Shown piece by piece: positions 25,923-34,653 of a DNA stretch of 64,000 bases (positions within the stretch are counted from its first letter, which is position 1; every line of letters starts with the position of its first letter). Below the pieces are notes generated by a model, which worked only from the letters and a program-made list of their open reading frames with translations, was not told the DNA's origin and did no database searches. This stretch comes from Sphingomonas sp. HITSZ_GF (GTDB taxonomy: Bacteria; Pseudomonadota; Alphaproteobacteria; Sphingomonadales; Sphingomonadaceae). A program made the position numbers and the translations under genes. The stretch covers positions 62,001 to 126,000 of the forward strand of contig NZ_JARQXA010000005.1 of NCBI RefSeq assembly GCF_029543155.1. Direction: 5' to 3'.

Positions 25923-26629
25923 TGAGCCTGCTTTTCCTTCGACTGACCGAGGACGTCGATCCCCAATACGCTCGCCAGCTGAACCGCGCGTTGCCGCGTC
26001 GTCTCCGGCACATTCTCGCCGCCCTGAGCGATCTGCTGGAGCAGCTTGCCTGCCTCGGCACGCTTGCCGAGCTTGATCTGCGCGGTGGCCACCAGCTCGC
26101 CGGCGCTGCCGAACCAGGCCGAATCCGGCTTGGCCAGGCCCTGGAGGCGCGACACCACCACTTCCGGCTTCAGCGAATCATATTCCGCCACGGTCTGGCG
26201 GAGCAGCGCGTAATCGCGGAAGGTCTTGGGATAGGCGCTGTTCGTCGCCACTGCGGCGAACTTGGCGACGGCGCCCTTCGCGTCCTTCTTCTGCAGCGCC
26301 AGGTTACCCTCGACGATCGCCGACATCGCGGCAAAGCCGTCACCGCCCTTGGCGGAGAGCTTGGCGAGGTCAGGGCCGGCCTTGTCGAGCTGGTTCTGCT
26401 CGATCTCGCGCAGCGCCGAGTCATATTGCTCGCCGCGCTGGCCGGCGGCGGAAGCGGTCTGGTGCTGCCAGAACAGGAAGCCGGCAAAGGCCGCCAGGGC
26501 GAGCACCACCGCGCCGATGATCAGCTTGCCGTAGCGCTGCCAGATGCTCAGCATCTGCGCGCGACGATATTCCTCGTCGACTTCGCGCAGGAAGGCTTCG
26601 TCTGTCGTGCCGGAGGGGGGAAGCGCCAA
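25919..26629 (-). CDS. YfgM-like membrane-anchored TPR protein
   Basis: A 236-residue inner-membrane protein: an N-terminal cytoplasmic part (DEAFLREVDEEYRRAQM), one transmembrane helix at about 36-54 (LIIGAVVLALAAFAGFLFW), then a periplasmic TPR-like domain. In E. coli YfgM is an ancillary SecYEG subunit linking the translocon to periplasmic chaperones. The start is TTG at 26629 with TGAGG 6-7 bases upstream; no ATG fits. It is the first gene before bamB with a 4-bp overlap, which supports the role in envelope protein handling. Confidence 0.85.
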   Translation of the reverse strand: MALPPSGTTDEAFLREVDEEYRRAQMLSIWQRYGKLIIGAVVLALAAFAGFLFWQHQTASAAGQRGEQYDSALREIEQNQLDKAGPDLAKLSAKGGDGFAAMSAIVEGNLALQKKDAKGAVAKFAAVATNSAYPKTFRDYALLRQTVAEYDSLKPEVVVSRLQGLAKPDSAWFGSAGELVATAQIKLGKRAEAGKLLQQIAQGGENVPETTRQRAVQLASVLGIDVLGQSKEKQAQ

Positions 26630-26704
26630 AATCTACCTCATGCGTCTCTTGCGGGCGCGGACCTTAGCCGCGCCGTGCGGGAATCGATAGCGCTCGGTAG
26701 CCCG

Positions 26705-27562
26705 TCAATCCCGCGGCGCATAGACCTGATCGGGTCCCGGAAAGGCCCGGGACCGAACATCGGCGGCATAGGTTTCAACCGCGGCGGAAATGCGGCCAGC
26801 CAGATCGTCATATTTCTTCACGAACCGGGCGGTGCGCTCGAACATGCCGAGCATGTCGTCGATCACCAGGACCTGGCCGTCGCAATCGGCAGAGGCACCG
26901 ATGCCGATCACCGGGCACGAGACGGCGGCGGTGATCTCCCGCGCCAGCGTCTCGACCACGCCCTCGACCACCACGCCGAACGCGCCTGCGGCGGCAATCG
27001 CCCGGGCATCGTCGAGGATCTGGGCATGCTCGGCGTTGCTCCGGCCCCGCGCGCCATAGCCGCCGAGCGCGTTGACCGCCTGGGGGGTGAGGCCGACATG
27101 GCCGACCACGGGGATGCCGCGCCGGGTCAGGAACTCCACCGTCGGCGCCAGCGTCTGGCCGCCTTCGAGCTTGACGCCGGCCGCACCGGTCTCGGCGAGG
27201 ACGCGCGAAGCCGAGACGAAGGCCTGTTCGGGGCTACCCTCATAGCTGCCGAAGGGCATGTCGACGATCACCAGCGAATGCCAGCTGCCGCGCACCACCG
27301 CGGCGCCGTGCGCGATCATCATGTCGAGCGTCACCGGCAGGGTGGAGGGCAGGCCGTAGATCACCTGGGCCAGGCTGTCGCCCACCAGCAGCACGTCGCA
27401 ATGCGGATCGAGCAGCTGCGCCATCCGCGTCGTATAGGCGGTGAGCATCACGATCGGGTCCTTGCCCTTGCGATCGCGGATCGCGGGCACGGTCAGGCGC
27501 TTCATCGGCGCCGGCGTGGGGTTAGCGCGGCTCGTGGCCGTGTCCATGGTGACGTGCGACAT
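26705..27562 (-). CDS. panB: 3-methyl-2-oxobutanoate hydroxymethyltransferase
   Basis: First committed step of pantothenate synthesis: adds a hydroxymethyl group from 5,10-methylene-THF to 2-oxoisovalerate. The 285-residue TIM barrel has [26 protein letters not shown], with the metal-binding Asp of [26 protein letters not shown], and [22 protein letters not shown]. The start at 27562 ([19 protein letters not shown]) is the best match to the usual beginning; 27547 is the alternative. panC is not nearby. A family A repeat lies upstream. Confidence 0.95.
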   Translation of the reverse strand: MSHVTMDTATSRANPTPAPMKRLTVPAIRDRKGKDPIVMLTAYTTRMAQLLDPHCDVLLVGDSLAQVIYGLPSTLPVTLDMMIAHGAAVVRGSWHSLVIVDMPFGSYEGSPEQAFVSASRVLAETGAAGVKLEGGQTLAPTVEFLTRRGIPVVGHVGLTPQAVNALGGYGARGRSNAEHAQILDDARAIAAAGAFGVVVEGVVETLAREITAAVSCPVIGIGASADCDGQVLVIDDMLGMFERTARFVKKYDDLAGRISAAVETYAADVRSRAFPGPDQVYAPRD

Positions 27563-27614
27563 GGCCGGGGGTCTAGCGGCTCCGGGCGAGGGTAGCCAGT
27601 GCCCGTCCTCCCCG

Positions 27615-27699
27615 ACCGTCATCGCGGCGAAAGCCTGGATTTCGTGCGGCGCCTGTCCCGCGCCTTCGCCTGAGATCCCGGCTTTCGCCGGGATGACGG
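27615..27699. repeat. intergenic inverted repeat, family A (left arm degraded)
   Basis: ACCGTCATCGCGGCGAAAGCC at the left faces GGCTTTCGCCGGGATGACGG at the right. It stands between the divergent starts of panB and the membrane-protein cassette, not at a 3' end. Confidence 0.8.
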
Positions 27700-27730
27700 G
27701 TTGGAGCGCCGCCCGCGAAGTTATCCACGC

Positions 27731-27758
27731 TTGACTCAATGTTATATATTTCTAACAT
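27731..27758 (+). promoter_or_regulatory. promoter with overlapping palindromic operator for the XRE cassette
   Basis: TTGACT (27731-27736) and TAACAT (27753-27758) give a sigma70-like promoter with a 16-base spacer. Across the spacer and -10 box lies the inverted repeat ATGTTA-N8-TAACAT (27739-27758) in an AT-rich island. A repressor bound here would block the promoter; the small XRE protein at the end of the cassette is the obvious candidate. Confidence 0.65.
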
Positions 27759-27789
27759 AAGGTCATGTGATTCGAACCTGAGGTGAAAA

Positions 27790-28206
27790 ATGCCATTCAA
27801 GGAAAAGATCGCCTGGATATCGGTGATCACCACGATTCTGGTGTGGGGCGGCTATTTCGGCTTCATGCTGGGAACCGGCGGCAAGCTGCACAGTGCCGTA
27901 TATTTCATGGGCTTCATCGCGGCAGTGATCGTCCAGACGGTGCTGATGATCATCGCCGCGACGGTTACCGCGGTGCTTGCCCCGGCCGATGCCAGCGCCG
28001 GCGGCGACGAGCGCGACCGCGAGATCGCCCGGCGCGCCTATGCCTTTGCCTATCCGGTGCTGATCACCCTGGTGATCTGCGTCGCCGGCAGCGTCCATCT
28101 GGGCTTCGACCGGATCGACATGGCCTATGGGATCATGGGCTCGATCGTGATCGCCGAGATCGTCCATTATGCCGCGCAGATTGCCGGCTATCGCTGGAGC
28201 CGCTGA
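27790..28206 (+). CDS. small four-helix membrane protein A of the XRE cassette
   Basis: A 138-residue inner-membrane protein with four predicted helices (about 7-27, 38-63, 88-105, 112-132) in two pairs, joined by a charged loop GGDERDREIARRAYA. The start has GAGGTGA before ATG 27790. It is a paralogue of the next gene: both begin with a (F/Y)(K/R)EK-AW pattern and have the same DERDR-IARR loop. The function is unknown; the setting beside an XRE regulator recalls small DUF2178-like membrane proteins paired with YgzD-type regulators. It may be a membrane stress or antimicrobial-resistance device. Confidence 0.8.
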   Translation: MPFKEKIAWISVITTILVWGGYFGFMLGTGGKLHSAVYFMGFIAAVIVQTVLMIIAATVTAVLAPADASAGGDERDREIARRAYAFAYPVLITLVICVAGSVHLGFDRIDMAYGIMGSIVIAEIVHYAAQIAGYRWSR

Positions 28207-28207
28207 G

Positions 28208-28627
28208 ATGGCCTATCGCGAAAAGGCGGCCTGGCTCACGCTGATCTGCATGGTCATCGCCTATGGCATCTACTTCCCGATGATGGCGCTGCGCGACACG
28301 CCGCCGACGCTGTTCGACATCCTCTGGGCCTTCGGCATCATCGCCGGGGCCCAGGCGGTGGCGGTGATCATCGGGCATATCGTGCTGGCCATGCAGACCG
28401 CCCCGGCCGCCCGCCGCGCCGACGAGCGCGACCGTTCGATAGCCCGGCGCGGCGCATCTGCCGGCTACTACACGCTGATGACCGGCGCGATCCTGGTCGG
28501 CGTGGTGATGCCCTTCAGCGAGCCCGCCCCCAAGATCGTCAACACCGCGCTGCTGGCGATCGTGATTGCCGAAGCGGTAAACCACTTCCTGGTGCTGCTG
28601 AGCTATCGGAGGGGCTGGCATGGCTAA
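28208..28627 (+). CDS. small four-helix membrane protein B of the XRE cassette
   Basis: A 139-residue paralogue of the preceding gene with the same layout: helices at about 8-28, 38-62, 90-107 and 112-133, and the loop RRADERDRSIARRGAS. One base separates the ATG (28208) from the stop of gene A, and the end overlaps the XRE gene by 8 bases. Proteins A and B probably arose by duplication and may form a heterodimer. No enzymatic motif is seen. Confidence 0.8.
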   Translation: MAYREKAAWLTLICMVIAYGIYFPMMALRDTPPTLFDILWAFGIIAGAQAVAVIIGHIVLAMQTAPAARRADERDRSIARRGASAGYYTLMTGAILVGVVMPFSEPAPKIVNTALLAIVIAEAVNHFLVLLSYRRGWHG

Positions 28628-28826
28628 GGTCGTCAACAACGTCCGCACGCTGCGCTTCCTCGCCGGCGAGATGACCCAGGCCGAGCTGGGCGAGAAGATC
28701 GGCCTCACCCGCCAGACGATCGCGGCGATCGAGCAGGGCAAATATTCGCCTTCGCTCGAAGCCGCGTTCCGGATCGCACAGGTGTTCGGCAAGCCGCTGG
28801 AAGAGGTGTTCAGCTGGGAGGAATGA
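28620..28826 (+). CDS. short XRE-family transcriptional regulator
   Basis: A 68-residue protein that is almost only a helix-turn-helix: VRTLRFLAGEMTQAELGEKIGLTRQTIAAIEQGKYSPSLEAAFRIAQVFGKPLEEVFSW. This matches the minimal YgzD-type XRE regulators. It overlaps the end of membrane gene B by 8 bases, so the three are one operon. It is likely to bind the palindrome at 27739-27758 and repress its own operon until a signal arrives. Confidence 0.92.
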   Translation: MAKVVNNVRTLRFLAGEMTQAELGEKIGLTRQTIAAIEQGKYSPSLEAAFRIAQVFGKPLEEVFSWEE

Positions 28827-28914
28827 CGCCTAAGCGACCCAATTCGGGAGACGAAAGGCTTGCGCAGCTACGCAGGGCCGCTAGCGTGGTTAGCGCCAGA
28901 TTGGGGGAATCAGC

Positions 28915-29361
28915 ATGCGCCTTGCCTTGTTCGCACTCGCCGCGCTCGTCGCGCCGCACACCGCTTCGGCGCAGAGCTGGCGCCTTGCCGCCTATTCGAA
29001 CCAGGCGCCGCAAATGGCCTATTTCGTCGATGTCGATTCGGTGCGCCGCAACGGCAACATCGTGACGTTCAAGCAGCAGACCATCTACGAGACGACGAGC
29101 CCGACGCGCGACTTCGATCGCTCGATGCTCACCCGCCAGGCGGACTGCGCGGCAATGACCTCGTTCATGCGCGACAGCAGCTTCTATGTGCGCGGCACCT
29201 ATCTCGACACCGAGGCCGGCCCGAGCGACCCCACCGTCGCCAAGCAGGGCAGCGTGCTGCTGACCATGCTCACCACCGTGTGCGGCCGCGGCAACTATTT
29301 CTCGGAAGTGGTCGCCAATCCGGAGATCTGGGTGCTCGAGAAGTTCCGGAAGGGCTTCTGA
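28915..29361 (+). CDS. exported protein similar to surface-adhesin E type proteins
   Basis: A 148-residue exported protein with a signal peptide cleaved near ASAQS (about residue 19). The mature part has SWRLAAYSNQAPQMAYFVDVDSVRRNGNIVTFKQQTIY and ends VVANPEIWVLEKFRKGF, the pattern of small proteins often annotated as surface-adhesin protein E. Two cysteines (CAAM and VCGRG) may form a disulfide. GGGGGAATCAGC precedes ATG 28915. The role is unknown. Confidence 0.7.
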   Translation: MRLALFALAALVAPHTASAQSWRLAAYSNQAPQMAYFVDVDSVRRNGNIVTFKQQTIYETTSPTRDFDRSMLTRQADCAAMTSFMRDSSFYVRGTYLDTEAGPSDPTVAKQGSVLLTMLTTVCGRGNYFSEVVANPEIWVLEKFRKGF

Positions 29362-29368
29362 GCCTCGC

Positions 29369-29716
29369 TCAGAGCAGCGCCCTGGCGTAGTTCTCCGGCT
29401 TGAAGCCGACGAGGATGCCGCCCGGATATTCGAGCACGGGGCGCTTGATCATCGAAGGCTGGGCCCGCATCAGCGCCGCCGCCTTGGCCGCATCGATCCC
29501 TTCGCGATCACTGTCGGGCAGCTTGCGGAAGGTGGTGCCGGCCCGGTTGAGCAGCACTTCCCAGCCGACCAGCCCGCTCCAGCGCGCCAGCCGCGCGGCA
29601 TCGATCCCCTCGGCCTTGTAGTCGTGAAAGGCATAGGGGATGCCGTGCTCGTCGAGCCAGGTCCGCGCCTTCTTGATCGTGTCGCAATTCTTGATGCCGT
29701 ACATGGTGATGGTCAT
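29369..29716 (-). CDS. ArsC/Spx-family reductase (YffB-like)
   Basis: A 115-residue thioredoxin-fold protein. MYGIKNCDTIKKARTWL with a single catalytic Cys11 is typical of YffB-type members rather than true arsenate reductases, which carry NPRCS (compare 14037-14375). The C-terminal MIKRPVLEYPGGILVGFKPE is the family's binding loop. It probably works as a glutathione-dependent thiol reductase. It starts at ATG 29716 and is divergent from a DUF1801 gene. Confidence 0.88.
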   Translation of the reverse strand: MTITMYGIKNCDTIKKARTWLDEHGIPYAFHDYKAEGIDAARLARWSGLVGWEVLLNRAGTTFRKLPDSDREGIDAAKAAALMRAQPSMIKRPVLEYPGGILVGFKPENYARALL

Positions 29717-29789
29717 CTGAAGTCCCTTGGCTCGCGGCGCTTGCGCCCTCAATATTGCCTGGCCCGGCCAGCACAAGCGGAGGTGGACG

Positions 29790-30200
29790 ATGCCTGAGGT
29801 AAAACTGCTGTCCGGCGGCAATCCGCAGATCGCCAAGGGCGACGGCGATGCGCCGGTCCAAGCCTATATCGCCGCGATGCCCGGCTGGAAGCAGCGGATC
29901 GGGCGCGCGGTGGACGGGCTGGTGACGGCCACCCTGCCCGGCGTGCGCAAGGCCGTGAAGTGGAACTCGCCCTTCTACGGCGCGCCCGGTCAGGAAGGCT
30001 GGTTCCTGTCGTTCCACTGCTTCGACCATTATGTGAAGCTCACCTTCTTCCGCGGCACCGCGCTCGATCCGGTGCCGCCGGGGCCCTCGAAGCAGAAGGA
30101 AGTCCGCTATCTCGACATCCGCGAGGAGGATCCGATCGACGAGGCGCAACTCGCCGGCTGGATCCGCCAGGCGAGCGGGATCCCCGGCGAGCGGCTCTAG
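29790..30200 (+). CDS. DUF1801-family protein
   Basis: A soluble protein of 136 residues: VQAYIAAMPGWKQRIGRAVDGLVTATLPGVRKAVKWNSPFYG matches the DUF1801 (YdhG-like) fold, whose function is unknown. The start is clear, with GGAGGTGG immediately before ATG 29790. The stop codon overlaps the stop of the converging GNAT gene (CTAG at 30197-30200). Confidence 0.85.
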   Translation: MPEVKLLSGGNPQIAKGDGDAPVQAYIAAMPGWKQRIGRAVDGLVTATLPGVRKAVKWNSPFYGAPGQEGWFLSFHCFDHYVKLTFFRGTALDPVPPGPSKQKEVRYLDIREEDPIDEAQLAGWIRQASGIPGERL

Positions 30201-30607
30201 TCGTTCAGGAAACGCCCGAGCGTGACGACGCCCTGCGGCTCCAGCCCGAGCGCGGCGTAGAAGCCCAGCGCCTCGACATTGGTGTCGCGCACCATCAGCT
30301 GGATCTTGGGGCAGCCCCGCGCGCGCAACCAGTCCTCGGCCGCGGCCATCAGCGCCCGGCCCAGGCCGGTGCGGCGGGCGCTTTCGGCCACCGCGAGATA
30401 ATAGACCCAGCCGCGATGCCCGTCATCGCCGATCATCACGCTGCCGCAGAGTCCGGACTCGCTCTCCGCCACCAGCACGGTCGACGCCGCGCCCTCCAGC
30501 GCCCGCGCGAAATCGGCGGCCGGATCGTTCCACGGCCGGGTGAGCCCGCAGGCGTGCCACAGCGCGATCACCGCGGCGGCATCGATTGCCCTGGCTTCAC
30601 GGATCAT
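30197..30607 (-). CDS. GNAT-family N-acetyltransferase
   Basis: A 136-residue GCN5-related acetyltransferase. WVYYLAVAESARRTGLGRALMAAAEDWLRARG is motif A with the acetyl-CoA pyrophosphate loop RRTGLGRA, and NVEALGFYAALGLEPQGV is motif B. The start ATG at 30607 overlaps the stop of the lipoprotein gene (ATGA). It resembles YpeA-type enzymes; the substrate is unknown. Confidence 0.88.
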   Translation of the reverse strand: MIREARAIDAAAVIALWHACGLTRPWNDPAADFARALEGAASTVLVAESESGLCGSVMIGDDGHRGWVYYLAVAESARRTGLGRALMAAAEDWLRARGCPKIQLMVRDTNVEALGFYAALGLEPQGVVTLGRFLND

Positions 30608-31227
30608 CGGGCGATGCAGGTCACGCCGGCCCAGAGATTGGTCACCTTGCCATCGGGCGCAGCCGAACTGAGCAGGCCGGACAGGTCGCCCATCATGAAC
30701 TCGTGCCCGATGGTGCTCTCCCCGACCTCGACCGAGCCTGCCGCCTCGAGCTCCTTGCGCGTGGTGCCGATGCCGATGCCGTTTCCGGTGGTGAACTTGC
30801 CGTTCTCGCGCCCGTCGAGATCCCAGCCGGCGAACTTGTCGTCCTGGAAATAGAGCGAAAGCCCGTCGCGGAAGGCGGCATAGCCGAGCGACCCGGCGCC
30901 GCAATCCTGGTTCTCCGCCTGCTCGATCGGGCTGCCCAGCGCCGCGGTGAGCATCTTCACTGCGTCCGCCTTGGCCATGCCGAAGGGCATGTGGCGGGCC
31001 GAGCCGTTCGGCAGCACCAGCGTCAGCTCGTCGGGCGCCAGGTTGACACCCAGCCCCGCCGCCTCGTCGCTCGCATTGGCGATATTGGTCTCGTGCGCCG
31101 GCGGCACGATGATCTCGCTCTCGTTCGTGGCCGTCTCGTTCTCGGCAGGCTTGGTCGCCGGCTCGGGCGCGCAGGCGGCGAGCAGCCCCAGCACGGCGAG
31201 CGCGCCCGGCAACAGCTTGTTCGTCAT
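30604..31227 (-). CDS. lipoprotein of unknown function
   Basis: Not recognised. The 207-residue product has a lipoprotein signal with lipobox LAAC (Cys19) and a Glu/Asn/Thr-rich linker to about residue 55. A compact domain follows (GLGVNLAPDELTLVLPNGSARHMPFGMAKADAVKMLTAALG ... GWDLDGRENGKF ... IGTTRKELEAAG), whose two regulator-like loops recall small periplasmic fold repeats. I prefer ATG 31227 over 31233 because AGGGGA is then 7 bases away. It is cotranscribed with the GNAT gene by a 4-bp overlap. Confidence 0.7.
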   Translation of the reverse strand: MTNKLLPGALAVLGLLAACAPEPATKPAENETATNESEIIVPPAHETNIANASDEAAGLGVNLAPDELTLVLPNGSARHMPFGMAKADAVKMLTAALGSPIEQAENQDCGAGSLGYAAFRDGLSLYFQDDKFAGWDLDGRENGKFTTGNGIGIGTTRKELEAAGSVEVGESTIGHEFMMGDLSGLLSSAAPDGKVTNLWAGVTCIAR

Positions 31228-31289
31228 CGTCATTCCCCTGGCCCGTTACGGCAGCGTTTTCTCACCATCGTGCGGCGCCCGCAATGATT

Positions 31290-31862
31290 TCAGGCAAGCG
31301 CGGCAACCGGTTCGCGGCGAAAACAGCCCATTTGATGGTCGTTCACCAGCCCGACGGCCTGCATCCAGGCATAGACGATCGTCGGCCCGACGAACTTGAA
31401 GCCGCGGCGCTTCAGTTCCTTCGAGATCGTCTCGGAGAGCGGCGTGGTGGCGACGAAGCCATGCCCGGGCGACTGGATGGGCTTGCCGCCGGTGAAACTC
31501 CAACAGAACGTCGCGAAATCCTCGCCCCGCTCCGCCATGTCGAGATAGATTTGCGCGCCCTTGATCGTCGCCTCGATCTTCGCCCGCGCGCGGACGATGC
31601 CGGGATTGGCCATCAGCCGCTCGACATCCTCGGGCCCGAAGGCGGCGACCTTTACCGGATCGAAGCCGGCAAAGGCCTCGCGGAACGCATCGCGCTTGCG
31701 CAGGATGACGATCCAGGCGAGCCCGGCCTGGAAGCCCTCGAGCATCAGCGTTTCCCACAGCCCGCGGCTGTCGCGAACCGGCACGCCCCATTCGGCATCG
31801 TGATAGGCGCGGTTGAGCGGATCGCTCACCGCCCAGGCGCAGCGCTGCAATTCGTCGGTCAT
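31290..31862 (-). CDS. tag: DNA-3-methyladenine glycosylase I
   Basis: Removes 3-methyladenine from alkylated DNA to start base excision repair. The 190-residue protein has the family features: Cys8 and His21 (QRCAW, YHDAEWGVP) plus the C-terminal NDHQMGCF form the zinc site; LEGFQAGLAWIVIL contains the catalytic Glu; GFKFVGPTIVYAWMQAVG is the conserved 3' helix. The ATG at 31862 overlaps the stop of the upstream YcaQ-like gene by 4 bp, so two alkylation-repair enzymes are coexpressed. Confidence 0.95.
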   Translation of the reverse strand: MTDELQRCAWAVSDPLNRAYHDAEWGVPVRDSRGLWETLMLEGFQAGLAWIVILRKRDAFREAFAGFDPVKVAAFGPEDVERLMANPGIVRARAKIEATIKGAQIYLDMAERGEDFATFCWSFTGGKPIQSPGHGFVATTPLSETISKELKRRGFKFVGPTIVYAWMQAVGLVNDHQMGCFRREPVAALA

Positions 31863-33037
31863 CGCTCTCCCCTCACCGTCTCGCCGATCCGCACTTCGCC
31901 CAGCCCCAGCCAATCGGCCATGCGTGCCAGTTCGACTTCGAGCCGCTCGGACGTGTCGGGCGGCGCGTTCGGCTCCAGCGTGATCCGGTGTGCGAGCAGC
32001 CGGCCATTCTGGCGATCCGCTTTGAGATCGACGCGTGCGGTAAGCGCTTCGTCCTGGAGGAAAGGCAGCACGAAATAGCCATGCGTGCGCTTGTCCGCAG
32101 GAACGTAGATTTCGATCCGGTAGCGGAAGTCGAACAGCCTTTCCGTCCGGCTCCGCTCCCAGATCACAGGATCGAACGGCGCCAGCAGCGCCGCGCCGGG
32201 CACCTTGCGGGGCATGCGGGCATCGCAGTGAAGCCAGGCCTTCTGCGTCCAGCCCTGCACCTGGACGGGCAGCAGCACGCCTTCCTCCTCCAGCTCGGGA
32301 ATGGCGTGGTTGGCTTCCTCGGGCTTGAGCCGGAAATAATCGCGCAGATCGGTCGCGGTGGCGACGCCGAGCGCGCGGGCGCTCCGCTCGATCAGCGCGC
32401 GCTGGGCAGTCGCCGCATCGGGGGTCGGCAGATCATAGACCGCGCGCGGAATCACCCGCTCGCTCAAATCATAGACGCGCTCGAAGCTGCCGCGGCGGGT
32501 CGCGGTGGTGATCTGGCCGGACCAGAACAGCCATTCGAGCGCGAGCTTGGCCTCGCTCCATTCCCACCAGCCGCTCTTGCCCTTGCCATTCTCCAGCTCG
32601 GAGGCGGCAAGCGGCCCCTCCGCAGCGATCCGATCGAGCACCCGTTGCGCCTCGGCCCGGCGCTCGTGCGCGAACAGGCGCAGCATCCGCCAGCCGATCT
32701 CGCCGCGCTCCGCCCGCGCCATCCGCCAGCGGAAATAAGGATGCAGCTCGACCGGGAGCAGCGACGCCTCATGCGCCCAATATTCGAACAGCCGGCGGCT
32801 GCGCTTCGGACCCCAGGCATCGCGCTCGAGCAAGCCACGGTCATAGCTGCCCAGCCGCGAGAAGGCGGGCAGATAATGCATCCGCGTAAGCACGTTGACG
32901 CTGTCGATCTGGTGCAGCCCGAGCCGATCGACGGTACGGCGAAGATGCGCAGCACCCACCGTTTCCGGATGGCGCGCGCCGAATCCCTGGGCAGCGAGGA
33001 AGATGCGACGCGCCTGCTTGAGAGAAAGACGCGTCAC
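31859..33037 (-). CDS. YcaQ/AlkX-like winged-helix DNA glycosylase
   Basis: A 392-residue protein of the HTH_42 family, which includes E. coli YcaQ (AlkX) and Streptomyces AlkZ; these open DNA interstrand crosslinks and remove bulky alkylated bases. The YcaQ-type catalytic motif Q-I-D is present at residues 43-45 (LHQIDSVNVL). Winged-helix segments follow, and VIWERSRTERLFDFRYRIEIYVP with GYFVLPFLQDEALTARVDLKADR is the conserved C-terminal part. The start is GTG at 33037 with GGAAGGAAAAGA upstream. It is translationally coupled to tag. Confidence 0.9.
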   Translation of the reverse strand: MTRLSLKQARRIFLAAQGFGARHPETVGAAHLRRTVDRLGLHQIDSVNVLTRMHYLPAFSRLGSYDRGLLERDAWGPKRSRRLFEYWAHEASLLPVELHPYFRWRMARAERGEIGWRMLRLFAHERRAEAQRVLDRIAAEGPLAASELENGKGKSGWWEWSEAKLALEWLFWSGQITTATRRGSFERVYDLSERVIPRAVYDLPTPDAATAQRALIERSARALGVATATDLRDYFRLKPEEANHAIPELEEEGVLLPVQVQGWTQKAWLHCDARMPRKVPGAALLAPFDPVIWERSRTERLFDFRYRIEIYVPADKRTHGYFVLPFLQDEALTARVDLKADRQNGRLLAHRITLEPNAPPDTSERLEVELARMADWLGLGEVRIGETVRGER

Positions 33038-33087
33038 TCTTTTCCTTCCAGGGCCCCGCGGAACATAACGGGTACCCTAGCGGATTT

Positions 33088-34647
33088 TCATTCCCATTCA
33101 ATCGTGCCGGGCGGCTTCGACGTATAGTCGTAGGTCACCCGGTTCACGCCGCGCACTTCGTTGACGATGCGGGTGGCGACGCGGGGCAGGAAGCCGCCGG
33201 GGAACTCGAAGGCCTCGGCAGTCATGCCGTCGATCGAAGTGACGGCGCGGAGCGCCAGCACCGAATCATAGGTGCGGCCATCGCCCATCACGCCGACCGA
33301 GCGCACCGGGGTGAGCACCGCGAAGGCCTGCCAGATCGCATCATAGAGCCCGGCGTTGCGGATCTCCTCGAGATAGATCGCATCGGCCTTGCGCAGGATG
33401 TCGCAGCGTTCCTTGGTGACTTCGCCGGGGATGCGGATCGCCAGGCCCGGCCCCGGGAAGGGATGCCGGCCGACGAAAATCTCGGGCAGGCCGAGCTCGC
33501 GGCCGAGCGCGCGGACCTCGTCCTTGAACAGCTCGCGCAGCGGCTCGACGAGCTTCATGTTCATCCGCTCGGGCAGGCCACCGACATTGTGGTGGCTCTT
33601 GATCGTCACCGACGGCCCGCCGGTGAAGCTGACGCTCTCGATCACGTCCGGATAGAGCGTGCCCTGGGCCAGGAAATCGGCGCCGCCGATCTTCTTCGCC
33701 TCTTCCTCGAACACGTCGATGAAGGTCTTGCCGATGAACTTGCGCTTGGCCTCCGGATCGGTGACCCCGGCCAGGCCGTTCATGAACAGCGCCTCGGCGT
33801 CCACATGGACGAGCGGGATGTTGTAATGGCCGCGGAACAGGCTGACGACCTGGTCGGCCTCGCCCGAGCGCATCAGGCCATGGTCGACGAAGACGCAGGT
33901 GAGCTGCTCGCCGATCGCCTCGTGGATCAGCACTGCGGCAACGGCGCTGTCGACACCGCCCGACAGGCCGCAGATCACCTTGCCCTTGCCGACCTGGGCG
34001 CGGATCTCGGCGATCTTGGTCGCGCGGAACTCGGCCATCGTCCAGTCGCCCTGCAAGCCGCAGACGTGGCGGACGAAATTGGCAAGCAGCCGGGCGCCGT
34101 CGGGCGTGTGGACCACTTCGGGGTGGAACTGCATGGCGTAGTAGCGGCGGTCGTCGTCGGCGATCACCGCGAAGGGGGCGCCGGTGCTGTGCGCCACCGG
34201 GCGGAAGCCGGGGGCAAGGTTGGTCACCTTGTCGCCATGGCTCATCCACACCTGGTGGTTCTCGCCCTCGTGCCACATGCCGTCGAACAGCACGCAGCCA
34301 TCATCGATCTCGATAAAGGCGCGGCCGAACTCGCCGCTGTCGCCCAGCTGCACGGTGCCGCCGAGCTGGTGCATCATCACCTGCTGGCCATAGCAGATGC
34401 CGAGCACCGGCAGGCCGCTATCGAAGATCTCCTGGGGCACGCGCGGCGACCCCTCGTCGAGCACTGAGGCGGGCGAGCCGGAGAGGATGATCCCCTTGGG
34501 CTGCATCCGGGCAAAGGCCTCGGCGGCGGTGGTGAAGGGCGCGATCTCGCTATAGACCCCGGCCTCGCGCACGCGGCGCGCGATCAGCTGGGTTACCTGG
34601 CTGCCGAAATCGACGATGAGGATGGATTCGTTGTGCTCGGTCGACAT
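33088..34647 (-). CDS. guaA: GMP synthase (glutamine-hydrolysing)
   Basis: Last step of GMP synthesis: aminates XMP using glutamine. A class I glutamine amidotransferase domain (1-200) carries [11 protein letters not shown] with the catalytic Cys85 and HPEVVHT. The ATP-pyrophosphatase domain has the PP-loop [12 protein letters not shown] near residue 230, followed by the GMPS dimerisation domain ending [14 protein letters not shown]. The length of 519 is normal. The promoter-like sequence is very close to the ATG (34654-34682), so the mRNA may be leaderless. Confidence 0.98.
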   Translation of the reverse strand: MSTEHNESILIVDFGSQVTQLIARRVREAGVYSEIAPFTTAAEAFARMQPKGIILSGSPASVLDEGSPRVPQEIFDSGLPVLGICYGQQVMMHQLGGTVQLGDSGEFGRAFIEIDDGCVLFDGMWHEGENHQVWMSHGDKVTNLAPGFRPVAHSTGAPFAVIADDDRRYYAMQFHPEVVHTPDGARLLANFVRHVCGLQGDWTMAEFRATKIAEIRAQVGKGKVICGLSGGVDSAVAAVLIHEAIGEQLTCVFVDHGLMRSGEADQVVSLFRGHYNIPLVHVDAEALFMNGLAGVTDPEAKRKFIGKTFIDVFEEEAKKIGGADFLAQGTLYPDVIESVSFTGGPSVTIKSHHNVGGLPERMNMKLVEPLRELFKDEVRALGRELGLPEIFVGRHPFPGPGLAIRIPGEVTKERCDILRKADAIYLEEIRNAGLYDAIWQAFAVLTPVRSVGVMGDGRTYDSVLALRAVTSIDGMTAEAFEFPGGFLPRVATRIVNEVRGVNRVTYDYTSKPPGTIEWE

Positions 34648-34653
34648 GGCCCG

